Shown here: piece by piece, positions 27,168 to 37,000 of the stretch
Layout: the number at the start of each line of letters is the position of its first letter
How positions within the stretch are numbered: the first letter of the stretch is position 1
Assembly (NCBI GenBank): GCA_015654535.1
Contig: JAATGU010000094.1
Span: forward strand, 27,223-91,222
Source of the DNA: Bacteroidales bacterium
GTDB lineage: Bacteria; Bacteroidota; Bacteroidia; Bacteroidales; Bacteroidaceae
Reading direction: 5' to 3'
Length of the DNA stretch: 64,000 bases
Made by a program: the position numbers and the translations under genes
Notes under the pieces: model-generated
Database searches by the model: none
The model's input: only the letters and a program-made list of their open reading frames with translations
Told to the model about the DNA's origin: nothing

Positions 27168-27644
27168 TTATATATTCGGAATAATAATAGATAATGATCG
27201 CCTGATTTCATTTCGGGAATAGCCATCTCTGAAAACCAAAAGGATTGTGTCATCTCCTGCAATAGTACCTATAATATCGTGGAATTCATGATTATCTATA
27301 TCATAAGCAAGGCTACTCGCATATCCGGGACGAGTCTTTATAACTGCCATATTCCCCGAAAAATCAATCGATTTAAAGCCGTTTTGTAATTGCATATCAC
27401 CTACACTAGGCATATCAACTGTCCTTTTATACATAGTATCGTTAGGCAAAACGTAGACATAACTACCATTTGTAGTCGCTGCTTTTGCAACCTTCATTTG
27501 CTTCAAGTCTCTTGATAAGGTGGCTTGTGTAAGCTCATAGCCTTCCTTAGCTAATTCCTGTAGTAGCTCTTCCTGACTAGCAATCTCTTTACTAGAGATG
27601 ATCATCTTTATCGAATCTAATCGTTTACTTTTATTCGCAGTCAT
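27168..27644 (-). CDS. argR: arginine repressor
   Basis: ISSKEIASQEELLQELAKEGYELTQATLSRDLKQMKVAK; C-terminal GTIAGDDTILLVFRDG. Confidence 0.93.
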   Translation of the reverse strand: MTANKSKRLDSIKMIISSKEIASQEELLQELAKEGYELTQATLSRDLKQMKVAKAATTNGSYVYVLPNDTMYKRTVDMPSVGDMQLQNGFKSIDFSGNMAVIKTRPGYASSLAYDIDNHEFHDIIGTIAGDDTILLVFRDGYSRNEIRRSLSIIIPNI

Positions 27645-27813
27645 GTATAATTATTCTTATTTTGATGCAAAAGTAGCTATTATTTTGAATATATCATGCA
27701 TAAAAGAAGATTTATTTTGTTTTTATGCAAAAAAGACCTAAATACAGAATAAACGATATCTGTGGTTTCAATTTACCAAAAGGAGTAAGTGTTGAATATA
27801 TTACGAATAAAAA

Positions 27814-27849
27814 AGACAGAATTCCTCTATTTCTTTGGGAATTCTGTCT
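27814..27849 (-). terminator. Rho-independent terminator of the SusCD operon
   Basis: agacagaattcc/ggaattctgtct 12-bp perfect stem; minus strand followed by TTTTTT. Confidence 0.8.
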
Positions 27850-27895
27850 CTTCGTACTAAAGTAAGAATCTATAACCTATGAAAGCCTAAAAAAT

Positions 27896-28438
27896 CTATT
27901 TAATATTAATCGTAACTTTATAGTTTTGAGTAAATGCTCTGACCTCGTATTCATCTGTTTTATTATTTGTAGTAGTACTTACATCATTTGGTGAAATTGG
28001 TACTGTTGCATTAGGATTGAATGTAAGCAAGGTAAAAGAACCAACTTTGCTATTCAAGGCTTTTACATAAATTTTCTTAATGCCTTTTATAGCTTTTGCC
28101 CAAATAAGAGAAAACGCTCCATTAACATCAGGAGAAAGTACCGTTCCGTTTTCATCAACAATTTGATAATCTGTACCTCTAACCAAAGAACCAGCCACAT
28201 AATAATAAGTAACTACATCATATGGACAAACTTGTTCACTGTAAAATTGAACAGGTGCACTTACAGTATCTCCACGATTAACATTGTATTGAATAGAGTT
28301 GTCAAACTTTGTACTCCATTGTTGGAAACCAACGTAGTAAACATTCGCCAGAGATGGATCTCCATTACCCCATTCATTTTTGTCACAACTAACCAATATG
28401 CAGCAAAAGGCTGCCAATATAAATAATATTTTTTTCAT
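27896..28438 (-). CDS. PUL lipoprotein downstream of SusD
   Basis: Lipobox LVSC; co-directional with SusCD. Confidence 0.6.
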   Translation of the reverse strand: MKKILFILAAFCCILVSCDKNEWGNGDPSLANVYYVGFQQWSTKFDNSIQYNVNRGDTVSAPVQFYSEQVCPYDVVTYYYVAGSLVRGTDYQIVDENGTVLSPDVNGAFSLIWAKAIKGIKKIYVKALNSKVGSFTLLTFNPNATVPISPNDVSTTTNNKTDEYEVRAFTQNYKVTINIK

Positions 28439-28457
28439 AACGTTCTATTTTATAAGT

Positions 28458-30110
28458 TTATTCCCATCCCGGGTTCTGTACGACAGCTCCCCCAGAGAGT
28501 GATATTTCATTTAAAGGAATCGGATATAAATAATCTTTATTTGGATCGAATCTACGGTCTTCAGCTCGTTCAATGACATAAATATCAGCTTCATTATACA
28601 CCTTTTTACCACCAAACATCCCATTTGCATCAGTAAGACGATTAGCTACATCTGAACGTTGTGTTGTGGTTTCAGAGGCAACATATTTTGCGCCTAAAAT
28701 ATAACTTGGTAATACCGTTTCAGCTATTTTCCAACGAATAATATCATCGTAACGCATATTCTCATCAATAAATTCAACTGTGCGTTCACGTCGTATTTCA
28801 TTAAGCATATCAAGACCATTCGTGGTAACAAAATCATTAGTCAATCTAACATTAAAATTTACACGTTTTCGAAGAGCATTAACCGTTAAATCAAGCTGAG
28901 TATCTGTTATAGAACCGTTATATTCATACAGTGCTTCAGCATACGAAATTAACACTTCAGCATATCTAATCAACATTTTATCTACAGTTTCTTTACCATT
29001 AGTTGACCATTCTGAAAGAATAAATCCTTTTTTCAATGAGAATCCATTTCCACCTTGATTTGTAAAAGGCATATAAGGTCCTTTATATGCGCTTTCCCCT
29101 ACTTTATAAAGAGTCATCGTTAATCGTGGATCACGGTTAGTAAGAATATCATTATAACTTTTCTCAGGCGAAACTTTTAGAGATGTCTTTTCCTTCGGTA
29201 ACCCATCACTATAAAGAAAAAGATCGACCATTGAACGAGTAACAGAAACAGAATTCTCCATTTGACGAGAATTTGAATGCACTACAGTGCCAGCTCCATT
29301 GGGACCATATACTTTCACAAAAATATTTTCTTTATTTTGAGCACCTTCACCATCAAAATAGAAAAGTTTTTGAAAATCCGGGTAAAGAGAATGTCCCTCT
29401 TTCATTACCAATTCGGCAGCATCAATAGACCTTTTTAAGTGTGCTCTGTAATCGCTACCTAAATTGTGGTATTTAGAGTAAGTGCCTTCATAAAGACCGA
29501 TACGTTGAATCATGGCCAAGGCTGCCGATCTAGTAACACGTCCCCAATCAGCTGCAGGTAATACACTTATTTTTGGGAGCCATTGTGCTGCAAAATCAAG
29601 ATCATTATAGCATTGTTGAATAACGACTTCACGTGGAGTGCGTGGAGAATCCAGAAGAGTATCACCTGTATCTGTTATTGCTTTCAAAATTAAGGGCACA
29701 TCACCATACTTTTTTACTAATATAAAGTAATAATAAGCACGAAAAAAATATGCCTCTGCCAAATATCTATTTTTAACTGCTTGAGTCGCATTAACAGCAG
29801 GTCCTTTTTGAATAATATTATTGGCAGTAGCAATACGATAGTATGGATCGGACCAATCACCAGCTTTAGAAGGTACGGTACGTTGTCCGTTTGATGTAGC
29901 ATCTGAAGAGGTTTTAACCAATTCATCACCTCGGGTATCATGTGAAAATCCATCAAGCAAATTATATAGTCGAGTACAAGCACCACGTAAATCATTCTCT
30001 GTTTTCCAGAATGAAGGATCAGCCAGAGTGGTTTCAGGTTGTCTGTTTAAGTCGCAACTTATTATGCATAACGAAGCGGCCATTAAAAATAAGAATATTT
30101 TTTTATTCAT
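28458..30110 (-). CDS. SusD/RagB-family nutrient-binding lipoprotein
   Basis: CIISCDLNRQPETTLADPSFWKTENDLRGACTRLYNLLD ... EAYFFRAYYYFILVKKYGDVPLI ... YLYPIPLNEI...NPGW. Confidence 0.93.
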   Translation of the reverse strand: MNKKIFLFLMAASLCIISCDLNRQPETTLADPSFWKTENDLRGACTRLYNLLDGFSHDTRGDELVKTSSDATSNGQRTVPSKAGDWSDPYYRIATANNIIQKGPAVNATQAVKNRYLAEAYFFRAYYYFILVKKYGDVPLILKAITDTGDTLLDSPRTPREVVIQQCYNDLDFAAQWLPKISVLPAADWGRVTRSAALAMIQRIGLYEGTYSKYHNLGSDYRAHLKRSIDAAELVMKEGHSLYPDFQKLFYFDGEGAQNKENIFVKVYGPNGAGTVVHSNSRQMENSVSVTRSMVDLFLYSDGLPKEKTSLKVSPEKSYNDILTNRDPRLTMTLYKVGESAYKGPYMPFTNQGGNGFSLKKGFILSEWSTNGKETVDKMLIRYAEVLISYAEALYEYNGSITDTQLDLTVNALRKRVNFNVRLTNDFVTTNGLDMLNEIRRERTVEFIDENMRYDDIIRWKIAETVLPSYILGAKYVASETTTQRSDVANRLTDANGMFGGKKVYNEADIYVIERAEDRRFDPNKDYLYPIPLNEISLSGGAVVQNPGWE

Positions 30111-30121
30111 GGTTTTACGAT

Positions 30122-33100
30122 TTAAAAAGTTACATTTAGTCCTACAGCCCATGTACGGAAGAATGGATAATAATTAGCCGATGCATTATTACCAACTTCA
30201 GGATCAAATACAGAAAGCATGTTTGAGTGTTCCCAAAGATCTTGTCCAGAGACATAGATTCTCAGTTTTTCAATTACTGTTTTCTTAATAGGAACAGTAT
30301 ATCCTAACTGAACGTTTTTCAAACGAATGTATGCTGCATTTTGAACCCATTTGTCAGAAGGATGAAAGTTGAATGAATCTCCGCTGTATAATCTTGGCCA
30401 AAAAGCATTCTGATTATCTACAGTCCAATAATCACGATCGATTGTCCATGGCATATTTGAAGTGCTGGCAAACGGCGCAAGAGTTCCTGTATCAATCAAA
30501 ATTTTACGTTTAGCAACTCCTTGCCACATCATTGAAAAATCGAAATTCTTCCATTGAAATGATAAGTTAATACCATACAAATAGCGTCCGTTTGAGTCAC
30601 CTAAATATACCAAATCTCCTGGATTTTGAGGTGTTCCACCTCCTTGTCCTATCGTATGATCTGCTTTCCCTTGAGCTACGTATTTAACATCACCTCCAGA
30701 AACTTTAGCATCATTAAATGATTGATAACCTGGATTTGCTGCCTTATAAGCTAAGTACTCATCACGACTACTCCAATAACCATCGGTTTTATATCCCCAA
30801 AGGCCATTCATTGAATATCCTTGTAACAAATCCACTGCACCTTCTGAAATGACATTTTTTCCATCATATTCCATCAAGCGATTTTGGCTGTCGGATAGAT
30901 TGAAGCTTACTTGATAATTCAAATCACCTACCTTATCTTTGTATGAGACCTCAAATTCCCATCCCCATGTCTTTAGCTTTCCTACGTTTGCATTAGGTAC
31001 TGTTATTCCAATCAAACTTGGAACCTGTAGACTAGCCAACATATTATCATTATATTTCCAATAATAGTCAGCTGTGACATTTAGTCTATTTTTTAACAGA
31101 CCAAGGTCAAATCCAATATTAGTTGTACTTATAATTTCCCATTTCTTATTTAGTGACGCTAGCTGCCCTTGATAAAAATATTTTTCTCCTATTTGAGTTC
31201 CACTATTAATCTGTGGGATATAGTCATATAAACCTAACACAGCTCCGTTTCCTAGTTGTCCCCATGAAGCACGAAGTTTCATATTGTCCACCCAAGGAAT
31301 ATTAAACCATTTTTCTTGGTTAATACGCCATGCAGCTGATACTGAAGGGAATGCTTTCCAACGAGCCTCCGGAGCTACGCGTGAACTTCCATCATAACGC
31401 ATGTTTGCTTCAAATAAATATCGATCAGCATAATTGTAATTAACTCTGCCAAAATAGGACATCATTGCCCATGTATCTATCTCATCTGAAATAGAAGTAT
31501 TACCTACAACAGATGAGTCATAGTATCCGAACGAAAAGAAATCATTTGAGTTCAAAGCTTTTGCAGTGGCTGATATTTGATCTTTTCTATAGTTCTCATA
31601 CGTAGTACCAGCTAATGCACTGAAACTATGATTTCCTAGTTTTAAATCATAATTAAGTAACGCTTCAAAAGTATCATGATAATCACCATTTTTCTGTTTA
31701 GTAAGTGAATTAGGATCATTTGCAGAGAATCGCACGGTTGTTCCTAAACGGTCATACCATACTAAATAGCGATTATCAACTTCAGAGCTATAATAACTTA
31801 AATGGCGAGAAGCACTTAAATTCAATCGTAACCCTTTAATAATATTTTTAATGGTCAAATCACCTTTCCCAACATATTCTTCATACTGGTTTGAGGAAAT
31901 GCCTCCGTTTTTCATAAGATCAATAGGATTAACCTGTAAATCGCCATTATAAGGATCTTTATTATAGTTTACATCTTCTACTGGGTTATAAATAGGTTGT
32001 CTGCCACGAACATGATAAAGCCTTTCCAAAATATTTGTTGCTCCATAAGGATTTGTATCAATAAATTGTCCATCATAGCTAGCCATAAATCCTAAATCAA
32101 CGTATTCATTTACTTCTGAATTTATTTTTGCCCGAAAATTATATCGCCGATTCTTATCTGGGCCGTATTCAAGAATTCCATTTTTTGTATAGTATCCCGC
32201 TGAAATCATGTAATTAAGATCTTTTTTACCTCCGCTTACAGATACAGAATGATTCTGTTGAGTGGTATAGTTTTTAGTACCTTCATTAACCCAATTTGTA
32301 GCTTGGAATAAATCCCAACGACCATTAGAGTAATTAGGTCTGTAATTAAAGTTAGGATTGCCTACCCATGATGATTGTTCCGCATTCCATTCAGGAGATC
32401 CACTGGCATTTACCCTAGATATATTAATCATATTCTGCTCCTCCCAAGCTGGTAAACGTTCCGGCATATTACCAGGAGTATTTATCCCGAAATATCCGTC
32501 GTAAGAAACACGTATTTTACCTTCACTTCCTGATCTAGTTGTGATTAAAATAACTCCAGCAGCAGCTCTGGCTCCATAAATAGCACATGCAGCGGCATCT
32601 TTAAGCACAGATATAGAGGCTATGTCATTGGAATTCAAGAGAGTCATATCACCTTCTATACCATCTATTAAAACCAATGCGGATGTAGCATTGGCAGATG
32701 AAAAACCACGAATACGAATACCCGAAGTTTCTGACCCAGGTTGTCCACTACTCCTTAATACTGCTACACCAGGCATTTCACCTTGCAAAGCCGTAAGTAC
32801 ATCTGAGGCTGGTTTTGCGGAAATTTTTGCACCATCAATAGATGTAACCGATCCTGTAAGATTTACTTTTTTCTGAGTTCCGTAACCTACAACTACTACT
32901 TCTTGGAGAGTTTTTGTATCTTCTTTCATTAGGATGGTACCCTGAACTTTATTACAATTCAATTCTATTGTAGAATAGCCAACAGAAGAAAGCTTCAGTA
33001 TAGAATTGGATTTTACTTTAAGTGAAAAATTACCATCTAAATCAGTAAAGGTACCATTTGATGTCCCTTTCTCCATAATAGAAACTCCAATTAAAGGCTC

Positions 33101-33235
33101 TTTTGTATTCGCATCCAGAACCAAACCTCGAACATCAATATTGTTTTGAGCCGAAAGACCCACATCAAAAAGAAATAAAAGACAGCAGACCAAAAGTAGC
33201 TGCATACTTTTCCATGAAAATTGTTCTCTTTTCAT
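30122..33235 (-). CDS. SusC/RagA-family TonB-dependent transporter
   Basis: VRGLVLDANTKEPLIGVSIMEKGTSNGTFTDLDGNFSL, EVVVVGYGTQKKVNLTGSV, RIRGFSSANATSALVLIDGIEGDM. Confidence 0.96.
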   Translation of the reverse strand: MKREQFSWKSMQLLLVCCLLFLFDVGLSAQNNIDVRGLVLDANTKEPLIGVSIMEKGTSNGTFTDLDGNFSLKVKSNSILKLSSVGYSTIELNCNKVQGTILMKEDTKTLQEVVVVGYGTQKKVNLTGSVTSIDGAKISAKPASDVLTALQGEMPGVAVLRSSGQPGSETSGIRIRGFSSANATSALVLIDGIEGDMTLLNSNDIASISVLKDAAACAIYGARAAAGVILITTRSGSEGKIRVSYDGYFGINTPGNMPERLPAWEEQNMINISRVNASGSPEWNAEQSSWVGNPNFNYRPNYSNGRWDLFQATNWVNEGTKNYTTQQNHSVSVSGGKKDLNYMISAGYYTKNGILEYGPDKNRRYNFRAKINSEVNEYVDLGFMASYDGQFIDTNPYGATNILERLYHVRGRQPIYNPVEDVNYNKDPYNGDLQVNPIDLMKNGGISSNQYEEYVGKGDLTIKNIIKGLRLNLSASRHLSYYSSEVDNRYLVWYDRLGTTVRFSANDPNSLTKQKNGDYHDTFEALLNYDLKLGNHSFSALAGTTYENYRKDQISATAKALNSNDFFSFGYYDSSVVGNTSISDEIDTWAMMSYFGRVNYNYADRYLFEANMRYDGSSRVAPEARWKAFPSVSAAWRINQEKWFNIPWVDNMKLRASWGQLGNGAVLGLYDYIPQINSGTQIGEKYFYQGQLASLNKKWEIISTTNIGFDLGLLKNRLNVTADYYWKYNDNMLASLQVPSLIGITVPNANVGKLKTWGWEFEVSYKDKVGDLNYQVSFNLSDSQNRLMEYDGKNVISEGAVDLLQGYSMNGLWGYKTDGYWSSRDEYLAYKAANPGYQSFNDAKVSGGDVKYVAQGKADHTIGQGGGTPQNPGDLVYLGDSNGRYLYGINLSFQWKNFDFSMMWQGVAKRKILIDTGTLAPFASTSNMPWTIDRDYWTVDNQNAFWPRLYSGDSFNFHPSDKWVQNAAYIRLKNVQLGYTVPIKKTVIEKLRIYVSGQDLWEHSNMLSVFDPEVGNNASANYYPFFRTWAVGLNVTF

Positions 33236-33285
33236 AAATAAATAGATTTTGTTAATAACACATTGCGCTTTTGTTGGGCGTTCGA

Positions 33286-33312
33286 CAAAAGTAGTCTTGT
33301 TATGTTTAACAA
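33286..33312 (-). promoter_or_regulatory. putative Bacteroides-type promoter for susC-like gene
   Basis: On the minus strand TTG ... TACTTTTG matches the Bacteroides -7 element TAnnTTTG with an upstream TTG. Confidence 0.45.
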
Positions 33313-33526
33313 TGATAGGATTGGCTACGACATAAGTTCTATTGAAACTCAGACAGAATACATCATGTATTTCTCAATATTTTTTAAAATATTGTATGCT
33401 AATACATTGACTTATAAAATTCCACCATTTTTTTCTATTTATTTTTATTTTTGTAGTAGTATAATCTAGGCTTTTATTCTTTGTATTTTATATCAAGAGA
33501 AGTATTTAATTCAGGTTATTGTGTGA

Positions 33527-36403
33527 TTAAGCGTTTTTAGATAATCGTTGAAGGAAACTAACCAGATTTTCTTCTTTACTCAGATTAAGTTTTTTACGAA
33601 GCCTGTATCTGCTAATTTCTACTCCCCTTAGTGAGATATTTAGTAAGGGAGCTATTTCTTTAGATAATAGATTCATCTGGATATATGCACATAACATTTT
33701 TTCCTTTTTATTGAGATCCGGCGCTATTTCTTCTAACCGCGTGAAAAAGTCTTCATGAATAGAATCAAAATTATCCTGGAAAACCTGGAAATCATTATCG
33801 TGCTCTATGTTTGTGTCAACACGATTAATTAGGCGCAAAGTTTTTCGCCGAATATTTACGAGATTTTCTTCCTGAATTGAATGAGAAATACTTAAAGCCT
33901 CCTTCTTTATCTCCAATAATATTTCATTTTTTCTAAGAATGTTCAAAGTAGATCTGGTAAGTTCCTCTGTCTTAAACTTTAACTCAGATCTAAGTTTTTC
34001 CTCTTCAAGAGAATCGATCTTCCTATCCTTCAGTTCATTTTGCTTTTTAAATTTCAACTCTTGCATCAATAGTTCTTTTTCTTTTTGCTCAATTAATCGT
34101 TTTTTACTCTTGCTTATTCTATTATATATATTGTAAGTTAATAAAATAAAAAGGCAACCATAGAATAGAAAAGCCCAAAAAGTTCTGTACCATGGAGGAA
34201 GGACTTCAAATTCAAAGCTTGTGTATATGGGCGTAAAATTTTTATCAGTGATAGCTCTGACGCTAAAGGTATATTTACCCTCTTTTAAGTGTGTATATTC
34301 TTTGGATGTTGTTTCTGAATATTCGCTCCAACCCTCTTCTTTCGCTCCACTTAATTTATGAGAATAGAGCGTTGAAGATGACTTATCATAGTTATTTAGA
34401 CTATATTCAATACGGATTGAATTATTTCTGTATCTAACTAAAACATTAACGGGATTATTTTGAAAACTTCTTCCATAAATAAGAGAATCCTTTGGAGTTG
34501 TAACATAGACATGTCTAATTTCAAGTGTAAGCCTATTATTTTTATGAAGAGTATGGTCCAATTTAAGCAAAGAAAATCCTTCTTCTGTACCTATTATTGC
34601 TTGATTCCCGTTAACATAGACGTCTTCAAAATCTTCTATCATATATCCCCGTAAATAAGACTCATTCAACTTTCTTTCATATCTGTTAGTTTGCGAATTA
34701 TACCGGGCTATTTTTAAGATACCGTTTACAACATACCAGATATTTCCAAATTTATCTTGATGAAGATAGGTATAATGGTTCTTCCCATCCAAATTTAATT
34801 CCAAACTTGTATACTCTTCCAGTCTATCTTTTATTTGATTATACTTATATATTCCTGTTGGCGATGAAAAGACTATTTCATTATTTATTTTCGATAAATG
34901 TACATTGCTACCTACTGGGAATGATTTATTATTGTAATTTTTTATTTTATCTATTTTTGTATAGTTATTAGATATTTTAATACGAAAAAGTCCATTTTCT
35001 TTGTTGGATATCCAAACTATATTTGAGATATCGTCAACAAGAAGACCTTTACAGGAGCTATTGAATCCTTTAATTCTGTTTTTACAAACCCATATTTCTC
35101 CTTCTTTTTTTATTAAAGCCAATCCAGTGTACGTACCCGCCACCATCAAATTTTCCTTTGCGTTGAGAGAAGCCACGGACCACGCACTCTTTATATTCTC
35201 CACACGACTTATTTGCGTTCCTTTTACAACAAAGACGCCATTGTCTCCAGAACAAAAAAGTTCATTATTAAAAGAAGTCATTGACCAGACTTGTCCTTCT
35301 GTGCCAGGAATAAATTCCACTGCTGCGTTCTTATTCTGATTTAAAGGATTTTCTGTATGATATAAACCTTGATTCGTTCCCAAATATAACATATTATTAC
35401 ACAAAAAAGAGCTATATCCCGAACCAATAATTGATTTATTTCCATATAAAGAATAGAGAGGCGAATCCAAATGGATGCAATCAATCCCATTATCCAGCCC
35501 TAACCACAAATTATTTCCTTTATCAATAAATACACTTAGCACTGTTTTATTCTGCAACCCGTTAGTAATAGTAATATGTTCTATTTCATTTTTAGAAAAA
35601 TTGTATAAGAGAACTCCGTCCTGGACAGATCCTAAAGCTAAAAGCGAATTATTTATTGTAGCACAAAACAACTGATTTCTCTTGATAAAATCATCAGCAA
35701 TACTGTTAAATCGTGAAAGAGTATTTCTATCATATATATACAATCCATTCAAATTGGTCACTATCAAAATTTTACTATGAGGTAGTGGCAATAAACCTAT
35801 TACTTTCATATTTTGAAGTATTTCTGTGTTGGGCAACAAAGAAAACTTATTTCCATCAAGGACTAGTAATCCTTCTGAAGTTGTAATATAAAATTTATTA
35901 TTGATTATTGCTGAAAAACTTATATTCTTAGGATGCACAATTTCGGTAATCTTACCTTTTTCAGTATAGAATACACCATCGTTAGACTGATAAAAAACTC
36001 TATCTTCAGCAATATGGATATTCCATATTGCTCCAACTTTTATTCTCTTTTTCTTTAGACTGTCCGATGTACAAATATAGTTAAGTCCACCCAATCTATT
36101 TGGAATAAAATAGCCGAATTGATCGATACCTCCAACATAAATTTTGCCGTCTGGAGCTGCTTTTACAGCTCTAACCTTTGCATTGTGTATGGAATATGTT
36201 TGCCAATTCACACCATCAAACTCAAGCAACCCTTTATTATTTGCAAAATACATCCAACCATTATTGTGTTGCGAAATCATCCAATTTTGATTTCCTGATT
36301 GATAAGTATGTCTGCTGTAGTTTGTAACAGATCGTTGCCAATTTGAATAAATATTGCATGGATAGCATATAAAAAATAAAAATAATATTGATAATAACTT
36401 CAT
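33527..36403 (-). CDS. transmembrane propeller/Y_Y_Y sensor fused to LuxR-type HTH, no kinase domain
   Basis: Signal peptide; propeller-like repeats (NLWLGLDNGIDCIHLDSPLYS, NIVWISNKENGLFRI); YSHKLSGAKEEGWSEYSETTSKEYTHLKEGKYTFSVRA; TM AFLFYGCLFILLTYNIY; coiled coil; LSKEIAPLLNISLRGVEISRYRLRKKLNL. Confidence 0.88.
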   Translation of the reverse strand: MKLLSILFLFFICYPCNIYSNWQRSVTNYSRHTYQSGNQNWMISQHNNGWMYFANNKGLLEFDGVNWQTYSIHNAKVRAVKAAPDGKIYVGGIDQFGYFIPNRLGGLNYICTSDSLKKKRIKVGAIWNIHIAEDRVFYQSNDGVFYTEKGKITEIVHPKNISFSAIINNKFYITTSEGLLVLDGNKFSLLPNTEILQNMKVIGLLPLPHSKILIVTNLNGLYIYDRNTLSRFNSIADDFIKRNQLFCATINNSLLALGSVQDGVLLYNFSKNEIEHITITNGLQNKTVLSVFIDKGNNLWLGLDNGIDCIHLDSPLYSLYGNKSIIGSGYSSFLCNNMLYLGTNQGLYHTENPLNQNKNAAVEFIPGTEGQVWSMTSFNNELFCSGDNGVFVVKGTQISRVENIKSAWSVASLNAKENLMVAGTYTGLALIKKEGEIWVCKNRIKGFNSSCKGLLVDDISNIVWISNKENGLFRIKISNNYTKIDKIKNYNNKSFPVGSNVHLSKINNEIVFSSPTGIYKYNQIKDRLEEYTSLELNLDGKNHYTYLHQDKFGNIWYVVNGILKIARYNSQTNRYERKLNESYLRGYMIEDFEDVYVNGNQAIIGTEEGFSLLKLDHTLHKNNRLTLEIRHVYVTTPKDSLIYGRSFQNNPVNVLVRYRNNSIRIEYSLNNYDKSSSTLYSHKLSGAKEEGWSEYSETTSKEYTHLKEGKYTFSVRAITDKNFTPIYTSFEFEVLPPWYRTFWAFLFYGCLFILLTYNIYNRISKSKKRLIEQKEKELLMQELKFKKQNELKDRKIDSLEEEKLRSELKFKTEELTRSTLNILRKNEILLEIKKEALSISHSIQEENLVNIRRKTLRLINRVDTNIEHDNDFQVFQDNFDSIHEDFFTRLEEIAPDLNKKEKMLCAYIQMNLLSKEIAPLLNISLRGVEISRYRLRKKLNLSKEENLVSFLQRLSKNA

Positions 36404-37000
36404 GGTAAGTTTTAAGTCTATATGGTTTAAGGCTAAATACAATTCTCATTGATTTCTTTGCCAAAGATAATGATAATTAGTATTTAATTTGCAAAAATCA
36501 CATAAATAATACTACATCACCATCATCTTAATTTTATATTAACTTCATAAAAAATAAATAATTATAAAGCTGTTTAATAGAGCTTTACTATTTCAATGTG
36601 AAATAACTGATGTAGTACTTATAACTTTCAATAGAATCTTTGTAGTAACATTGTTTTATACTTTCCCGAAGAGTCTAGATACATTTGTGATATCGAATCG
36701 CTTATTATTTTTATTACGAATCGATTTACCATGAAAAGGGAATTAAGCTCTTGGAGATTCCATCTAACCATTTTGGGTTAGATGTACTATTCACTTTTAA
36801 AATCTCGTTTTTTTTAATAACCAGTAATGTTTTATTGATAGTTTTCCGAAAATAGTCTAGTTATTTGTCCAACAGTGACTAAATGATCTGTTTATAACAA
36901 CTATTTTTTCTAAAGATTTTTTTTAAATTCATAATGAATGAACTGGTAATTAATGTTGCTCTTTTAATTGCTTTCAATATTTCAATTTTTTATTTTAAAT

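Noticed and set aside
20078-27644. Arginine/proline cluster as a novel system
   Set aside because: Gene content is a standard biosynthetic cluster with no unusual insertions.
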